Source: Euglena gracilis (lineage: Eukaryota > Euglenida > Euglenophyceae > Euglenales). From it: a DNA stretch of 64,000 nucleotides. Location: assembly GCA_039621445.1 (NCBI GenBank), contig CP154954.1, positions 73,747,653-73,811,652 of the forward strand, in the 5' to 3' direction. This document shows, in pieces, positions 1 to 10,393 of the stretch (its first letter is position 1; every line of letters starts with the position of its first letter). The notes below the pieces were generated by a model that saw nothing but the letters and a program-made list of their open reading frames with translations, ran no database searches and had not been told where the DNA came from. Position numbers and translations under genes: made by a program.

Positions 1-953
1 AGGCTCACACCCTTAGGGAGGTGACAGCACAGCTGCCTAGCGCTCTCGCTTTCGGTGGATAGTCCTTTTTCCTCGAGATTTTCTCTTTTCCCACTTTGGA
101 ACAGCAAGCACAAGATGTTGATATGATTCTTTCTTTGGTCCACGACTTCAGAGTGACATATATCGTTGGGATAGGTACACTGGAAGGGATAGAAGATTTG
201 GGACACGTCATCCGCGTTTTTGATTGGTAAGAAAATCCTCTGGGAAAAGTTTTGGGAGAACATCACATTCTCCCCCTTCAAGGCCTTCGGCCTTGAACCC
301 ATTGATGTTCTCACTTGCCTCCATAAATATGGACGAGAAAACAACAACAAGGGTAGATGAAGAAATTACCTCACAAAGAGATACGACACTTGATCACAAG
401 GGAAAAATGGTCAGAACTGTTCTCAGAAAAAAGTCTTGGAGAAGAGTGAATAAGGTACGGGTGAAGGTGGATGGGTGAGCGGTTGGTTGGCTCCTTCCCA
501 TGAGTAAGTCCCTTCAGAATTGGGCGGAAACGGGACTTCCCATTTGTATTCTTCCTCCCCGCATGCAAGTCCCTTGCAGGTCCCAAGGGTCCTGCCATTG
601 CCCACTTCCGGGGGTGGGGGCATTCCATTCTCCAAAAGGTCATTCCCGTTCTCGGGGACATTGGACAAAACGCAAAAATTCGCATCGCGCGTAACCACCG
701 GTAAAATTCTCATTCCCCGTGGGGGTTGCAAAACGGTAGAACTTGCCTTCATGTGGAAAAGAGGGCTTCCTCCCACATTCTCGTTGTCATTCTTGATTCT
801 CTTCCCTGGGGGGCATGCCAAATCGTTGTCTTGGCAATACTTCACAAAATCTCATTCCATTTTCCTCCTCCAAGGGAAAAATTCTTGCTTGGCTCCCATG
901 TTAAGGACGATACGGGGAAACCCTCCTATTGTGTCAAAAATTTCCATCCTTGG
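1..953 (-). other. Element A 3' region without recognisable domain
   Basis: Past the integrase the minus strand has short frames only, including a His/Pro-rich 140-codon frame (423-845). A KYCQDNDL-like stretch near 840 may be a remnant of the polyprotein tail. No LTR, polypurine tract or chromodomain could be recognised. Confidence 0.35.
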
Positions 954-2476
954 TCAAACTTGTGCCTCAAAATCTTTGACACCAAAAAATATCCGTTCGT
1001 TTTCTCGTTCCGCGTCCGCGGCTTCTTTTTCGGTTTCTTCTTCGTCACCGGGTTGAAAATAGTCGGGCAAAAATTCTTCATCGTGGTCGGTCACGGTTCT
1101 CCAATGTTTCACTTGGGAAAACGTGCAAATGCATTCTCCACCCAAACTTGGTGAGACGGCTACTTTCAAGGTGTTGTGTCTCACTTCCAAAATGCGATAA
1201 GGCCCAAACCATTGACTTTCAAATTTCTTCAATTTCCTTTGTGGCCATCGATCCTTACTCACGAGGACAAAATCACCAACAAAATAGCTCGAATTCGGAC
1301 GACATTTGTTCAAAGACTTGTTTTTCGATTCACGCAACCTTTGAAGTCTTTTCATCACACCTATTTGGATTTCAATAAGGTCTCTCAAAAAACTTTCAAC
1401 GTTTGGGGTACTTCCCGGTTCGGGGATGATTTCAGCTTTCCAACTTGGACGTCCCAAAAATAGCTCACTTGGTGAATATCCCGTTTTTGGAGAAACTTGG
1501 GAATTCATCATCCATGAAACAATCGGTGTGAGCTTTGGCCAATCCATTGTTTTCATTTCCAATGTCAATGCTCCGTGTTCCAAAAACATAAGTGGTGAGG
1601 AAACTTTGAAATTGATTTGGAAGGAGTGGATATTGAATTTTGACAAGCCTCAATGCATTATGAGTGACAATGATGTTCGTTTCTCGCAACAAGAAGGTTT
1701 CTATCGAAAAGTGTTTCGGTCTTTCGAGTGGACGTCAAATTTTCGGTTCCCCGACACCCACAATCAAATGGTCTTTGTGAGCGAACAAATCGAGCATTTT
1801 TTATGAACTTCACAAACCTTGAGAGTGAATCCACAATTGTGAGAACGTAATTGAATTCATTGTGTGCATCCATTGAAATGAAATCGATGTAAAGTGTGTC
1901 TTTTGCAATTTGCGGTATCGGAAGCGACGAAATTAATCCACGGACGGTCGACGTGTTCGGTTTACTTTTAAGACAAACTTCGCAAAAATCGCAAATCCGT
2001 TTTGCCACACCGAACAAATTCCTTTTTGACTCATCCGACCAAAACATCTTGGAGAAGAAAATAACGGTGCGCTCGGCACCCGGATGTCCATTCACATCAT
2101 GACACCACTTCAATGTTTTTTCAAGCTTCGCCTCGGGAACTACTTTTTTGTTCTCGCAAAACAAACCCTTTTCCGATTTGTACATCAACCTTTCTCCAAT
2201 GATTGTCGCTTTCCTTTCTTCCAAAGCGTTCCACATTTCTTGGAATTCGCTAGACAAATAATCTTCCTTTGAAAAATGCAATGACTCACCGATCTTGAAT
2301 AGAATGGCAAAATCCAATTGTCGGTCCATCCTTTCAAAAGCTTCGGACGCGATGGAATCAAAATCTTGTCCAATCATTTCCTCAAATTTTCCTCGTGAAA
2401 GCCAATCCGGTAGTTCGTTTTGAACGCCGGGAATGTGTTTGATAACCAAATTGAATTGGAAAGAAACGTGTACCAT
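954..2476 (-). pseudogene. Element A integrase
   Basis: Two frames joined by a shift near 1690. The first (1658-2476) has an HHCC zinc finger (HDVNGHPGAERT ... CDFCEVC) and the first catalytic region around YIDFISMDAHNEF, then YVLTIVDSLSRF. The second (954-1646) has the end of the core with TGYSPSELFLGRP and a C-terminal domain with FVGDFVLVSKDRW and FGPYRILEVR, typical of Ty3 integrases. The segment carrying the second and third catalytic acids is scrambled by frameshifts between 1640 and 1760. No chromodomain is recognisable downstream. Confidence 0.8.
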
Positions 2477-3156
2477 CTTCGTAGTCGTGGGTTAGTCGGT
2501 GGTGCGGAGTCGAGAAACGAACGTGTTGCTTGGTTGTCGCAAAACCACACAATATATGTATGCGCAAGCATTCGGTATTGGGTTGGCATTGTCAAAATTC
2601 CCGAAAGCAATTCCCTTTCATAGTTATTGTACCTTTGTCGGGTATCATTCCATTTCCAAGGGACAAGGGTGAACGTGGTCGGGAAGGTATGGTCAAAATT
2701 CCCATCCGACTTCACTCCTTTTGTCTCCAAAATGGTTGATCTCCTTTTCAAGTCTTCCAAAATCTCATTCGAAACTTGTTGCCATTGGAAAATTGTATCT
2801 CCACCTTGAACATCACTTGAGTCGGTCAAAATCAAGATTTCTCCACTCGGTCTCGGTGTTCCCAAACACGTCAATTTTGCCAATTTAGATTTGAGCTCGT
2901 CGAATTTGCTTTGTTCTTCCAAACCCCATTTACACGGTGTTTCCTTTTTGAGAAGTTCGGTTAACACGTGTGATGATTCGGAAAATTTTGGTACCTGACG
3001 GCGAAAGAACTTCATTGCTCCGAGGAAAGATTGCAACTCCTTCAAGTTGGAGACTTTTGCTTTTAGGATGGCCTCAACCTTCTTTTTGCTCGGCGACCAC
3101 GTCCCGTGACTCAAATCAAATCCCAAATATTCAATTGTTCGTTTGAAGGAATTCAC
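2374..3156 (-). pseudogene. Element A RT connection and RNase H
   Basis: 260 codons beginning inside the RT thumb (EYLGFDLSHG, then the LQSFLGAMKFFRR helix typical of Ty3 RTs) and running into RNase H with ILTDSSD as the first catalytic segment, a YERELLSG segment with the second acidic residue, and WFCDNQATRSF with the third. RNase H removes the RNA strand during cDNA synthesis. The RNase H is unusually long between its first and second acidic blocks (an insertion of roughly 50 residues). Confidence 0.8.
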
Positions 3157-3159
3157 ACT

Positions 3160-4091
3160 TGCTCAACTTCACACGGATTTGATGTTTTTGTCATTCGGAA
3201 AGAAACGCTTCAAGCAAAATGAGGTGCTCTTCTTTTGAATCCGTGCCGATTCCGCAATCGTCAAAAAATGCACCGAGGTGACTCCTCGTCAAAATTTCCT
3301 TGGGTTCGGCTTTTCTTTCACCTTACAAATTAGGAGTTCGATCATTTCTTGGAAAAGTCCGGGGGCATCTTGAAGTCCAAAAGGCATGCAAAGCCACCGA
3401 AAACACCCTCCGAAGGGGGTCGTGAAGGCCGAAAGTTCCTGTGGCCGGGGGTCGACCCAACTTACCAAAAACCGCTCCTTAGGTCAAGTTTCGTCTTGAA
3501 CTTTGTCTTCGCCATGTTTTCGATAAGAATTTCCATATTCGGTAAAAAATGCCGCGTGCGGTTTGGTTCGGCGGTTGAGTCGTACGTATTGTCCAACCAT
3601 TCTTTTTGTCTTGCTTTCCTTTTTGTCGAAGAGACAAGTGGGTGACCGAACTTCGGAAACGTGCCGGGGGGAAAGGGTTCAACCATCCCGGCTTGCACCA
3701 ACTCATCAACTTGTGCTTCAATTTCGGCACAATCTTGTGGGGACATGGGCCAACACTTGGAACGAAGGGGTGCATCTTTCCACTCCTCCTTGAGTTCCAA
3801 GTCCATTTCAACCAGTTTGCATCCTTGACCGGGGGGTGGCAAGGGAACGAAAACGTCTTGATACTTCAAAATCAATCTTTTCACCTCGGGGGGTGCTTTC
3901 ACCTTTTCGAGTTCCTTTGCAAAATCCCCTTGAATGTTCGCAATTTCGAAAGTAAAAGGGTTCGGTCTTTGTGAAGCCATGTCTCTTTCGATTTGGTCGA
4001 TTTTTTGCTGCAAAAGATTCGAAATCTCCGTGATTTGCTTTTCGAAACAGGACTTTAATATTCTCCAATGAGCTCTCTTCATCTTGGGCAT
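3160..4091 (-). pseudogene. Element A reverse transcriptase
   Basis: The intact stretch 3462-4091 carries the usual Ty3 pre-RT and finger sequence (a PPGQGC-like region, then a paired lid with QAGMVEPF) and the first catalytic palm segment around KTKLDLRSGFW. The rest of the palm is out of frame. At about 3244-3285 the minus strand encodes FFDDCGIGTDS where YxDD is expected, so the two catalytic aspartates are present but Tyr is replaced by Phe. Fingers and palm are recognisable; frameshifts make it non-functional as it stands. Confidence 0.8.
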
Positions 4092-4419
4092 TCAACCAAA
4101 GCGAAAATTTGGAGATATCGGGGTCACACACTTCCTTGGAATCACACCGAAGCACTTTCTTGATGTCCTCGAACCGAAAGAAATCCAAATCCACTTCATC
4201 GGTCAATTGGGCCATCATCTCTTCCAACCCGGGGGAAATTTGCATCCACGCCATGTCAAAATCCAACCTTGTGGGAACAATGGGGTGAATTTCATCGTGA
4301 ACGAATTCTATTTCTTTTGCACAAAGGGGGTTATTTTCCGTTTTAGGGGCAACATCCATCAAAGGTTCCTTTTCAATCGAAACTTGAAGTTTTGGATAAA
4401 AATTCATTTGTTCATCCAA
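3808..4419 (-). pseudogene. Element A polyprotein linker and RT N-terminus
   Basis: About 200 codons immediately after the amber codon at 4420-4422 and in the same frame as the methyltransferase module. It is acidic and has no recognised domain in its first two thirds. Its last part overlaps, in a different frame, the start of the reverse transcriptase. I read it as the spacer between methyltransferase and RT. No independent function can be assigned. Confidence 0.5.
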
Positions 4420-4986
4420 CTACGTTGAATCCCAACATTTTGCTCTTTTTGAAATCCACTTGAGACAAATTGGATCACATTCTTGAAGGGGAACCTCCAT
4501 TTCCGTTGTGTCAATGTACGAAACAACCGTTTTCCATGGTGGACTTGGCAAAGGGGTACCATCCCAATCACCGTTGTAAAGTGGTGTGTCGGGGGGAACA
4601 AAAAATTGGCTGTTGGCAATCTTGCTCAACAATCTTTCCCATAAAGGTCCTTTCCAATTCGGGGTGACCAAGCATATTTTGCAAGGTTCTCGGATGATCT
4701 TGCACAGAACTATTTCCAATTGGGAGAACGGGGGGTTGCACCACAACAAACCTTCCTTTCCCAAAAGATTCCAATCGTAGTGAAAGGCATTGTTTTTTTG
4801 TGTGCAAAACTTCTTGGCTTGGGCGTTGGCAAAATTCGCAAAAAGATCCACACCAAAATCTTCACTTTTCAAACCCAATTTCTCAAAAGCTTCCATTTTC
4901 ACTTGGTCGATAAGGGTGTAAGACTCCTTTTTAAACGCACGAAACATCCGAAAAACTTGAATTCCATCAACCCTCGCTTGCTTCAA
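4420..4986 (-). pseudogene. Element A Dam-like N6-adenine methyltransferase module
   Basis: 188 codons ending at an in-frame TAG that separates it from the next segment. VDLFAN (residues 46-51) followed about 35 residues later by WCNPPF (82-87) matches the layout of phage and retroelement Dam-like methyltransferases, where (D/N)PP(Y/F/W) is the catalytic motif IV. A segment resembling LVTPNWKGPLW follows, as in DIRS-type copies (compare D1 at 59551-59910). The module lies between protease and RT, not at the end of RNase H as in DIRS elements. The NPPF motif is intact although the polyprotein is broken. Activity is unproven; the assignment rests on motifs and on similarity to the other copies in this window. 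Confidence 0.6.
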
Positions 4987-5202
4987 TGGGAAAAGCTTGC
5001 CATCGAAAAGGAGTTTCTCGGGGGGGGGGGGGTTGAGTCAAAATTCCACCATTCCCGACAAAAAATCCAAACCGAGGACCGCATCGAAGGCCGAGGTATC
5101 CATCACTTGAACCTTTTGCTCAAAAAGACATTCATCAAACTTCATGGTAAAAATGGTGGATTCCAAAGTGAAAACCGTTTCACCATTAGCCACTTGAACG
5201 GG

Positions 5203-5949
5203 TTATGCTTCTTCTTTCTTCAAAGCTTGCTCACAGACAAACTTTTTTTTTTTTTTTTTCACCGTTGCACCCGAATCGATGATTGCCTTCAAATTTGTGC
5301 CATTCACTTGAGCATTCAAAGTCCAAACTCGATTTCCACCAAACAAACAAACTCTTTGGCGTTTGTGGGGGGCACTCTCTTCATTTCCTTGGGGAACACT
5401 CACATTGGGGACATGGCTCTTGGGTGGTTGATCTCCTCCCCCATGGAAAGATTTGCTTTTCGCTTGATTTCGCTTGGGTTTCTTTTCCGGATACTTGACC
5501 CAACAATTCGATTCATAATGTCCTCTTTTTGAACAAAACTTGCAAGTATTTGTTGCACCAAACCTTTGGTGAAATTCCTTTGTGGGGGGTGCACTTGGGT
5601 TACTTGGGTCCAAAACCTCCCGAAAACTTCTTTGCACTCTCTCTCCCTTGCCTTTTCCTTTTCTTTTGCCCTTTCCTTTTCCATTGGAAGGGGTATCTTG
5701 GGGAACTTCATCTCTTGGCCTTTTGGGGGGTTGGTCAAGTGCCAAAATTTTCTTGTCTTTAGAGGGGGTCAAATGTTTGTCGGCCCAATCCTCTTTGACT
5801 TTTTCCTCCAAGGCCTTTTTGAGGTTTGCATATTCCTCTGTCATGCCTCGAAAAAATCGGTCGGCACGAACCTCCGAAAAAGTCTTGGGGTTGATTTTCG
5901 CCGTGAGTGTCAAGAACTTCTCTTGGGGACTCATGGCATTTTCGGTCAA
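5203..5949 (-). pseudogene. Element A gag C-terminus, zinc knuckle and protease start
   Basis: 248 codons. A gag-like helical segment (gag sequence continues upstream to about 6118 past an in-frame stop near 5965) is followed by a Lys/Gly-rich tract, then a CCHC zinc knuckle (CKFCSKRGHYESNC) typical of nucleocapsid. The start of an aspartic protease follows with the motif IIDSGAT, where DSG replaces the commoner DTG. Directly after the protease motif a run of about 18 T on the plus strand (5239-5257) gives a Lys run and breaks the frame, probably a replication-slippage change. Gag would package the RNA and the protease would mature the polyprotein. Confidence 0.75.
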
Positions 5950-6127
5950 CTTGGAAAACTTTTATTCGAGGTCGAGGAAAAAGAGGGCCACTGTTGGGGG
6001 GTCCGGTTGATAAGGCAAAGAGGCAATCTTTTCTATTTCCCCTCTTATGGTTAAATCCGATTCCAACTTTGTGAACAACATCGCCATTCTCAACAACACA
6101 TCCTCGAACGAGAGGGGGGAATCACCA

Positions 6128-6575
6128 TTTGCCAGGGTGTTCGTAAAAGCCCTTAAAAAATGGCAGGGCCATTAGATTGCATCTTATTTTACCCAAAATG
6201 GCAGCCAACTGCCTTTTTTAGATGTAATCTTTTTTCACTATTTTTACCAGCTCCTTTTTTATAGTTTTGACTTTCTGGGGGGGCACTTGTAACTTTCCTT
6301 CCTGGAAGTTCAGTTGGAAACCCAGGTGGGTTACCACTTGGGTGGGCTGCAGGGTAGACTTTTTCGCATTGATTTTGCACCCTGAATTCAGGAAATCTTT
6401 GACAACTCTGTTCTGGTGATTTTGCAAAATGTTTTGGGTGGGGGCCAATAATGGGGGGTAAATAAAGACCTGGGTGCCCTTTCTCCACAATTTTTGGAAT
6501 ATTTTCATTACTGCCATGAAAATTGGGGCACTACGTTTAGCCCAAAGCAGCCTGTTTGAAATTCCCATGTCTGCC
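6128..6575 (-). pseudogene. DIRS element D2, reverse transcriptase fragment (third piece)
   Basis: The minus strand encodes a DIRS-type RT palm colinear with D1 (58560-59000): an IFMAVMKIFQKLWRK helix, QVFIY where YLDD should follow (the LDD is damaged), TQNILQNH, and KSTLQPTQVVTHLGFQL. The 116-codon frame is 6218-6568, and homology continues out of frame to about 6130. It joins exactly to the piece at 8577-9014 once the TRIM is removed. At 6127 homology to both D2 and element A ends, so this is a deletion or recombination junction. Confidence 0.85.
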
Positions 6576-7186
6576 TGTATGTAGGTTTAGCCACCCGCTG
6601 TTGGACGGCCACGGGGCAGCTCATACTACTTGCCGTGGCTCGTCCGCTAGCGAGGGGCCACGCCCGTGGTAATCCGACCGATCAACGTTCGTCCACGTGC
6701 GCAGCCTCACGCGCCGATCGATCCCCGCGGTATGCCCTCTGCCCGTACGGGATCGATCAGGACTCACACGGCGGGACCTGGGTCTCGAACCCACGACCTC
6801 CCGCGTTGCAGCCCAGTGCCTTACCGAATAAGCTACTCGAGCGATACTCGGCTTGGTACTACGCGCCGGCGACCTACCTCCGTAGGATCTCCCGTCTGCC
6901 GCACACACTGCCCTCCCAAGAGCCTTACTACACTAGCCCACTGGGTCACTATGACCGTGGCCCCTGCAGCACGGGTTATGCCTCACACGGCCCTAGTTGG
7001 CTGAGTGCTTCTCACGAGTACTGCGTCACCAGGCTGCCGACCCCTGCAGCTCGGGTTTACTGTTGCCGGCAGTTTACGTGTTGTCGACTTCCACGGGCTC
7101 TGCCGCCTTGGTGCGTCCTCCTTAGCATCGGCTTGAGGCTTTGGAACGGTGTAGGAGTTTCAGTCGCCCTAGACTCGGCGCGTCCG
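6576..7186 (-). repeat. TRIM LTR copy 1
   Basis: About 611 bp. It contains a tRNA-like pair of Pol III promoter boxes on the minus strand: A-box-like at 6818-6835 (TAGCTTATTCGGTAAGGC) and B box at 6781-6791 (GGTTCGAGACC). The distance between their starts is 44 nt, as in a real tRNA gene. This copy keeps a consensus B box. Confidence 0.8.
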
Positions 7187-7236
7187 CCTCCGCCTTCCGG
7201 GCGCCGTGGGGTCAGGCTCTGATACCTTTGTAACCA
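7187..7236 (-). other. TRIM internal domain b
   Basis: 50 bp between LTR copies 1 and 2. On the minus strand it begins with a decayed primer-binding site and contains GGTATCAGAGCC. Confidence 0.55.
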
Positions 7237-7864
7237 TGTATGTAGGTTTAGCCACCCGCTGTTGGACGGCCACGGGGCAGCTCATACTACTTGCCGTGGC
7301 TTGTCCGCTAGCGAGGGGCCACGCCCGTGGTAATCCGACCGATCAACGTTCGTCCACGTGCGCAGCCTCACGCGCCGATCGATCCCCGCGGTATGCCCTC
7401 TGCCCGTACGGGATCGATCAGGACTCACACGGCGGGACCTGGGTCTGGAACTCACGACCTCCCACGTGTGAGCCCAGTGCCTTACCGAATAAGCTACTCG
7501 AGCGATACTCGGCTTGGTACTACGCGCCGCGACCTACCTCCGTAGGATGTCCCGTCTGCCGCACACACTCCCCTCCCAAGAGCCTTTCTACACCGGCCCA
7601 CTGCGTCACTATGGCCGTGGCCCCTGCTGCTCGGGTGATGCCTCACACGGCCCTAGTTGGCTGAGTGCTTCTCACGAGTACTGCGTCACCAGGCTGCCGA
7701 CCCCTGCAGCTCGGGTTTACTGTTGCCGGCAGTTTAGGCGTTGTCGACTTCCACGGGCTCTGCCGCATTGGAGCGTCTTCCTTAGCATCGGCTTGAGGCT
7801 TTGGAACGGTGTAGGAGTAGGTGTAGGTGTAGGAGTTTCAGTCGCCATAGACTAGGCACGTCTG
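7237..7864 (-). repeat. TRIM LTR copy 2
   Basis: 628 bp, a close copy of the neighbouring units. The A-box-like sequence is at 7479-7496. The B box is degenerate (AGTTCCAGACC on the minus strand, 7442-7452). Its plus-strand 3' end has a short TAGGTG microsatellite (7815-7832). Confidence 0.8.
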
Positions 7865-7942
7865 CGTCTACTTTCCGGGCGCCGCGGGGTCAGGCTGTCA
7901 TTTCCTGGTTCGTGTTGCATTAGATGGGTTCCTCTGTTACCA
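7865..7942 (-). other. TRIM internal domain a with primer-binding site
   Basis: 78 bp. On the minus strand the LTR ends CATACA and is followed at once by TGGTAACAGAGG, one mismatch from an initiator-Met primer-binding site. The same internal sequence occurs in the fourth copy at 53399-53477. Confidence 0.6.
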
Positions 7943-8571
7943 TGTATGTAGTTTTAGCCACCCACCGTTGGACGGCCACGGGGCAGCTCATACTACCTGC
8001 CGTGGCTCGTCCGCTAGCAAGGGGCCACACCCGTGGTAATCCAACCGATCAACGTTCGTCCACGTGTGCAGCTTCACACGCCGATCGATCCCCGCGGTAT
8101 GCCCTCTGCCCGTACGGGATCGATCAGGACTCACACGGCGGGACCTGGGTCTGGAACTCACGACCTCCCACGTGTGAGCCCAGTGCCTTACGTAATAAGC
8201 TACTCGAGCGATAATCGGCTTGGTACTACGCGCCGGCGACCTAACTTCGTAAGATCTCCCGTCTGCCGCACACACTCTCCTCCCAAGAGCCTTACTACAC
8301 TAGCCCATTGCGTAACTATGACCGTAGCCTCTGCAGCTCGGGTTATGCCCCACACGGCCCTAGTTGGCTGAGTGCCTCTCACTAGTACTGCGTCACCAGG
8401 CTGCCGACCCCTGCAGCTCGGGTTATCTGTTGATTGCAGTTTACGTGTTGTCCACTTCGTCGGGCTCTGCCGCATTGGAGCATACTCCTTAGCATCGGCT
8501 TGAGGCTTTGGAACGGTGTAGGAGTAGGTGTAGGTGTAGGAGTTTCAGTCGCCATAGACTCGGCGCGTCCG
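7943..8571 (-). repeat. TRIM LTR copy 3
   Basis: 629 bp. The A-box-like sequence is at 8185-8202 (one change within it) and a degenerate B box at 8148-8158. It ends precisely at the 5-bp target duplication. Confidence 0.8.
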
Positions 8572-8576
8572 CTGCC

Positions 8577-9014
8577 CCCCTACCTGATGCCTTAAAAATC
8601 GCCTTAGGCCAGGACTTACTGGAATATGGAAATGGGCATCCCTTAGGTCTATTTTGGCTGCCCAGCTTGAACGGTTTTACTTTCAAATTGCTGATATTTT
8701 TCTCTCCAGTCGCTGATCATTCTCTATTTTTTTGTTCCCCGCTCTGGTTTCGAAATTAGAAACCATGGGATTAAACGCTAGGATTCGGAAACCCAAACTC
8801 GTTTTATTGATCCAGTTTTTTTCGTAATCCAGCAGAATTTTTTCTGCCTGGTTCAAGTCCAGAGTGCCTCTGGGTTTTGGCTGGGTGGACAATTTTGGGG
8901 GTTTTGCCCAGGGGGTTGAATTCCATTAATGATCAATTGACATGTTGCTGGGGGGGGGGCATGTTTTGACCACCATTTTAGACTTTTCTGAAGTCTCTGG
9001 TACAGGGGGGTATC
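8577..9014 (-). pseudogene. DIRS element D2, gag/RT junction (second piece)
   Basis: The minus strand encodes LNQAEKILLDYEKNW then a decayed version of the HLIPWFLISK segment of D1, followed out of frame by the VKPFKL segment and the palm start down to the TRIM insertion. The stretch 8890-9014 aligns with D1 gag-RT at about 56690-56830. On its other side it is interrupted by element B, with the duplicated GTATC at 9010-9014. Confidence 0.85.
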
Positions 9015-9442
9015 TGTGTTCCAGGCACCTCCCAGCTCTGTAGGATATCTGCAGAGTGGGTTCTGTGACGGTCACACCACTGTGGAAAACCACAGCTGGT
9101 AGGATCGTGGCAGACCCTTCTGGGATCTGCCCCTGGACACGTCGGCACTTTTCTATCCTTCACCCACAGGTGGTATTCTTCACTGTCATTCTTCCAAAGT
9201 TTGACCATTGGTTTTGTCAGAGGGAAAAACCCTCGGAACAGTCGAACTTGATCTCAGAAGAAACTTCTGAGTCTTTGCTTTGTGCTTTGCTTCTTGGGGA
9301 ATTGGGAAGAAAAGGGGAAAACCACTCTTCGTTACTCCAAAGACTTTTCCCTATCATAAGTAGGCTGCGCACCAAGGCGAAAGCGAAAGGCTTTTACAGA
9401 AAGTTCCAAAAAGGGGAAAAGGGAAAGCTTTGGACGTACACT
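9015..9442 (+). repeat. Element B 5' LTR
   Basis: 428 bp, starts TGTGTTCC and ends GTACACT. It is nearly identical to 38580-39007. It contains perfect hairpins, for example CTGTGG-AAAA-CCACAG (9080-9095) and TCAGAAG-AAA-CTTCTGA (9254-9270). Confidence 0.92.
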
Positions 9443-9452
9443 TGGTAGCAGA
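9443..9452 (+). promoter_or_regulatory. Element B primer-binding site
   Basis: TGGTAGCAGA directly follows the LTR and is complementary to the 3' end of an initiator-Met tRNA ending UCUGCUACCA. Its position fixes the LTR boundary, and that boundary agrees with the target-site duplication. Confidence 0.8.
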
Positions 9453-9696
9453 TTTAGGCAACGATCCCACACAGACGTTCCACACAGAGAAACTCTGTGG
9501 TTGACTGGTGGTGAGGATCGTACTGAGCCGTGAAACACGGTGAAAGTACTGTTCCTGGCCCCTAGCCAACCTTTAAGCAAGGATACAGGTCTCAGAAGGA
9601 TCTGTTCGGTAATCGCCGATACAACCTTTCTGGTCCCTGTTTATCTGCTTATTTGTGTGAATTTTTGGGCTTTTGCCTTTTTACCCATCTCAAAAG

Positions 9697-10348
9697 ATGC
9701 AGAGCACAAGCCTCAACCCCAAATTTGATTATGACTTGTTGATGAGTTCATTGAGCAATTTTGATGAAGATTGCGGGGATTGGAACGGTTCGAATGAAAC
9801 AAGTTCCAATTCCCGACCCCCCAAGAAAGAAGAAGGCAATTTGACTCATTTGTCATTGTCAAAAAGCGAAACGCCTTTATTGTTGCATGGGGATAATGAA
9901 CCCTCTTCATCATCATTGTCATTGATTGTGCGGGATGTAGGTGGCAAAAGGCCTTCCTCCATCCCGGTTCACCCATCATTGATGCGGCGAGGGGATGAAC
10001 CCCTTGCACCTTCACACTTGGTTACTCATGTTACCCATGAACAAAGTGAGGGGTATTTGCCCTTTGCTCAGTTCACACCCAAAAGATCCCCGGTGGAAGC
10101 ACCCGTGGGCCTTTTGGAGTGCAACTCGGTGTAAATACCGTGTTTTTTCCAACCCCCCCCCTCAATTTCCACCCCCCACACCATTTCGCGCCTTGCCGGG
10201 ATTACCCGGGGAAACTGCGGTTTTCCCTGCACTGCCATGGAACCCAGATAGGCGTCTGGTGGTACCGGAAACCTCTGGTGCCATTTCCATCGTGGAGGAC
10301 TATGAGGAAGATTTGAGGGATAACCTCACCCCTGGTGATGTTTACTGA
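9697..10348 (+). pseudogene. Element B gag N-terminal part
   Basis: An ATG at 9697 opens a Ser/Pro-rich acidic frame to 10134. The continuation is in the other frame (9995-10348), ending in an acidic segment and a TGA at 10346-10348. This second frame is the same one used by all gag segments up to 13330, so a frameshift near 10100 is likely. There is no known domain. Its place right after the leader and before the coiled-coil gag makes it the gag N-terminus by position. Confidence 0.55.
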
Positions 10349-10393
10349 ATTCTCGGTCACCTCCCAGCGGATCACCCGCTGAGCAAGCAAATT

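Larger units (their letters stand above)
1..6127 (-). mobile_element. Element A: decayed Ty3/gypsy-like retrotransposon, 5'-truncated
   Basis: On the minus strand, from about 6127 down to the window edge, fragments read in the order gag end with a zinc knuckle, aspartic protease, Dam-like methyltransferase, reverse transcriptase, RNase H, integrase. That order is Ty3/gypsy type with an extra module between protease and RT. Frames change repeatedly and amber or frameshift breaks separate the parts, so it is a pseudogene copy. The gag start and 5' LTR are missing because the element stops abruptly against DIRS fragment D2 near 6127. The 3' end is not resolved inside the window and I found no LTR pair. 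Base composition is more AT-rich than in C or E. Confidence 0.85.
6576..8571 (-). mobile_element. TRIM-type LTR element, tandem dimer (LTR-internal-LTR-internal-LTR)
   Basis: Three direct copies of about 610-629 bp (6576-7186, 7237-7864, 7943-8571) are separated by internal domains of only 50 and 78 bp. On the minus strand each internal domain starts right after an LTR ending CATACA with a primer-binding-site-like sequence (TGGTAACAGAGG in the 7865-7942 spacer, a mutated form in 7187-7236). The array is flanked by a perfect 5-bp duplication, CTGCC at 6571-6575 and 8572-8576, and interrupts a DIRS reverse transcriptase. No coding capacity is credible. Three LTRs with two internals suggest unequal recombination between LTRs. 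The outer 5' end reads CGGACG and not TG, which is unusual. Confidence 0.85.

Noticed and set aside
6770-6850. A functional tRNA gene
   Set aside because: A and B boxes and the D-arm fit, but the anticodon stem and the acceptor stem do not pair, and the other copies have a degraded B box.
6635-8475. Frames of 95-195 codons, similar in each repeat unit
   Set aside because: They are repeated because the LTR is repeated; LTR and tRNA-like content explain the sequence better than a gene.
9056-9448. 130-codon frame, repeated at 38621-39046
   Set aside because: It lies within the two LTRs of element B; the repeat reflects the LTR pair.
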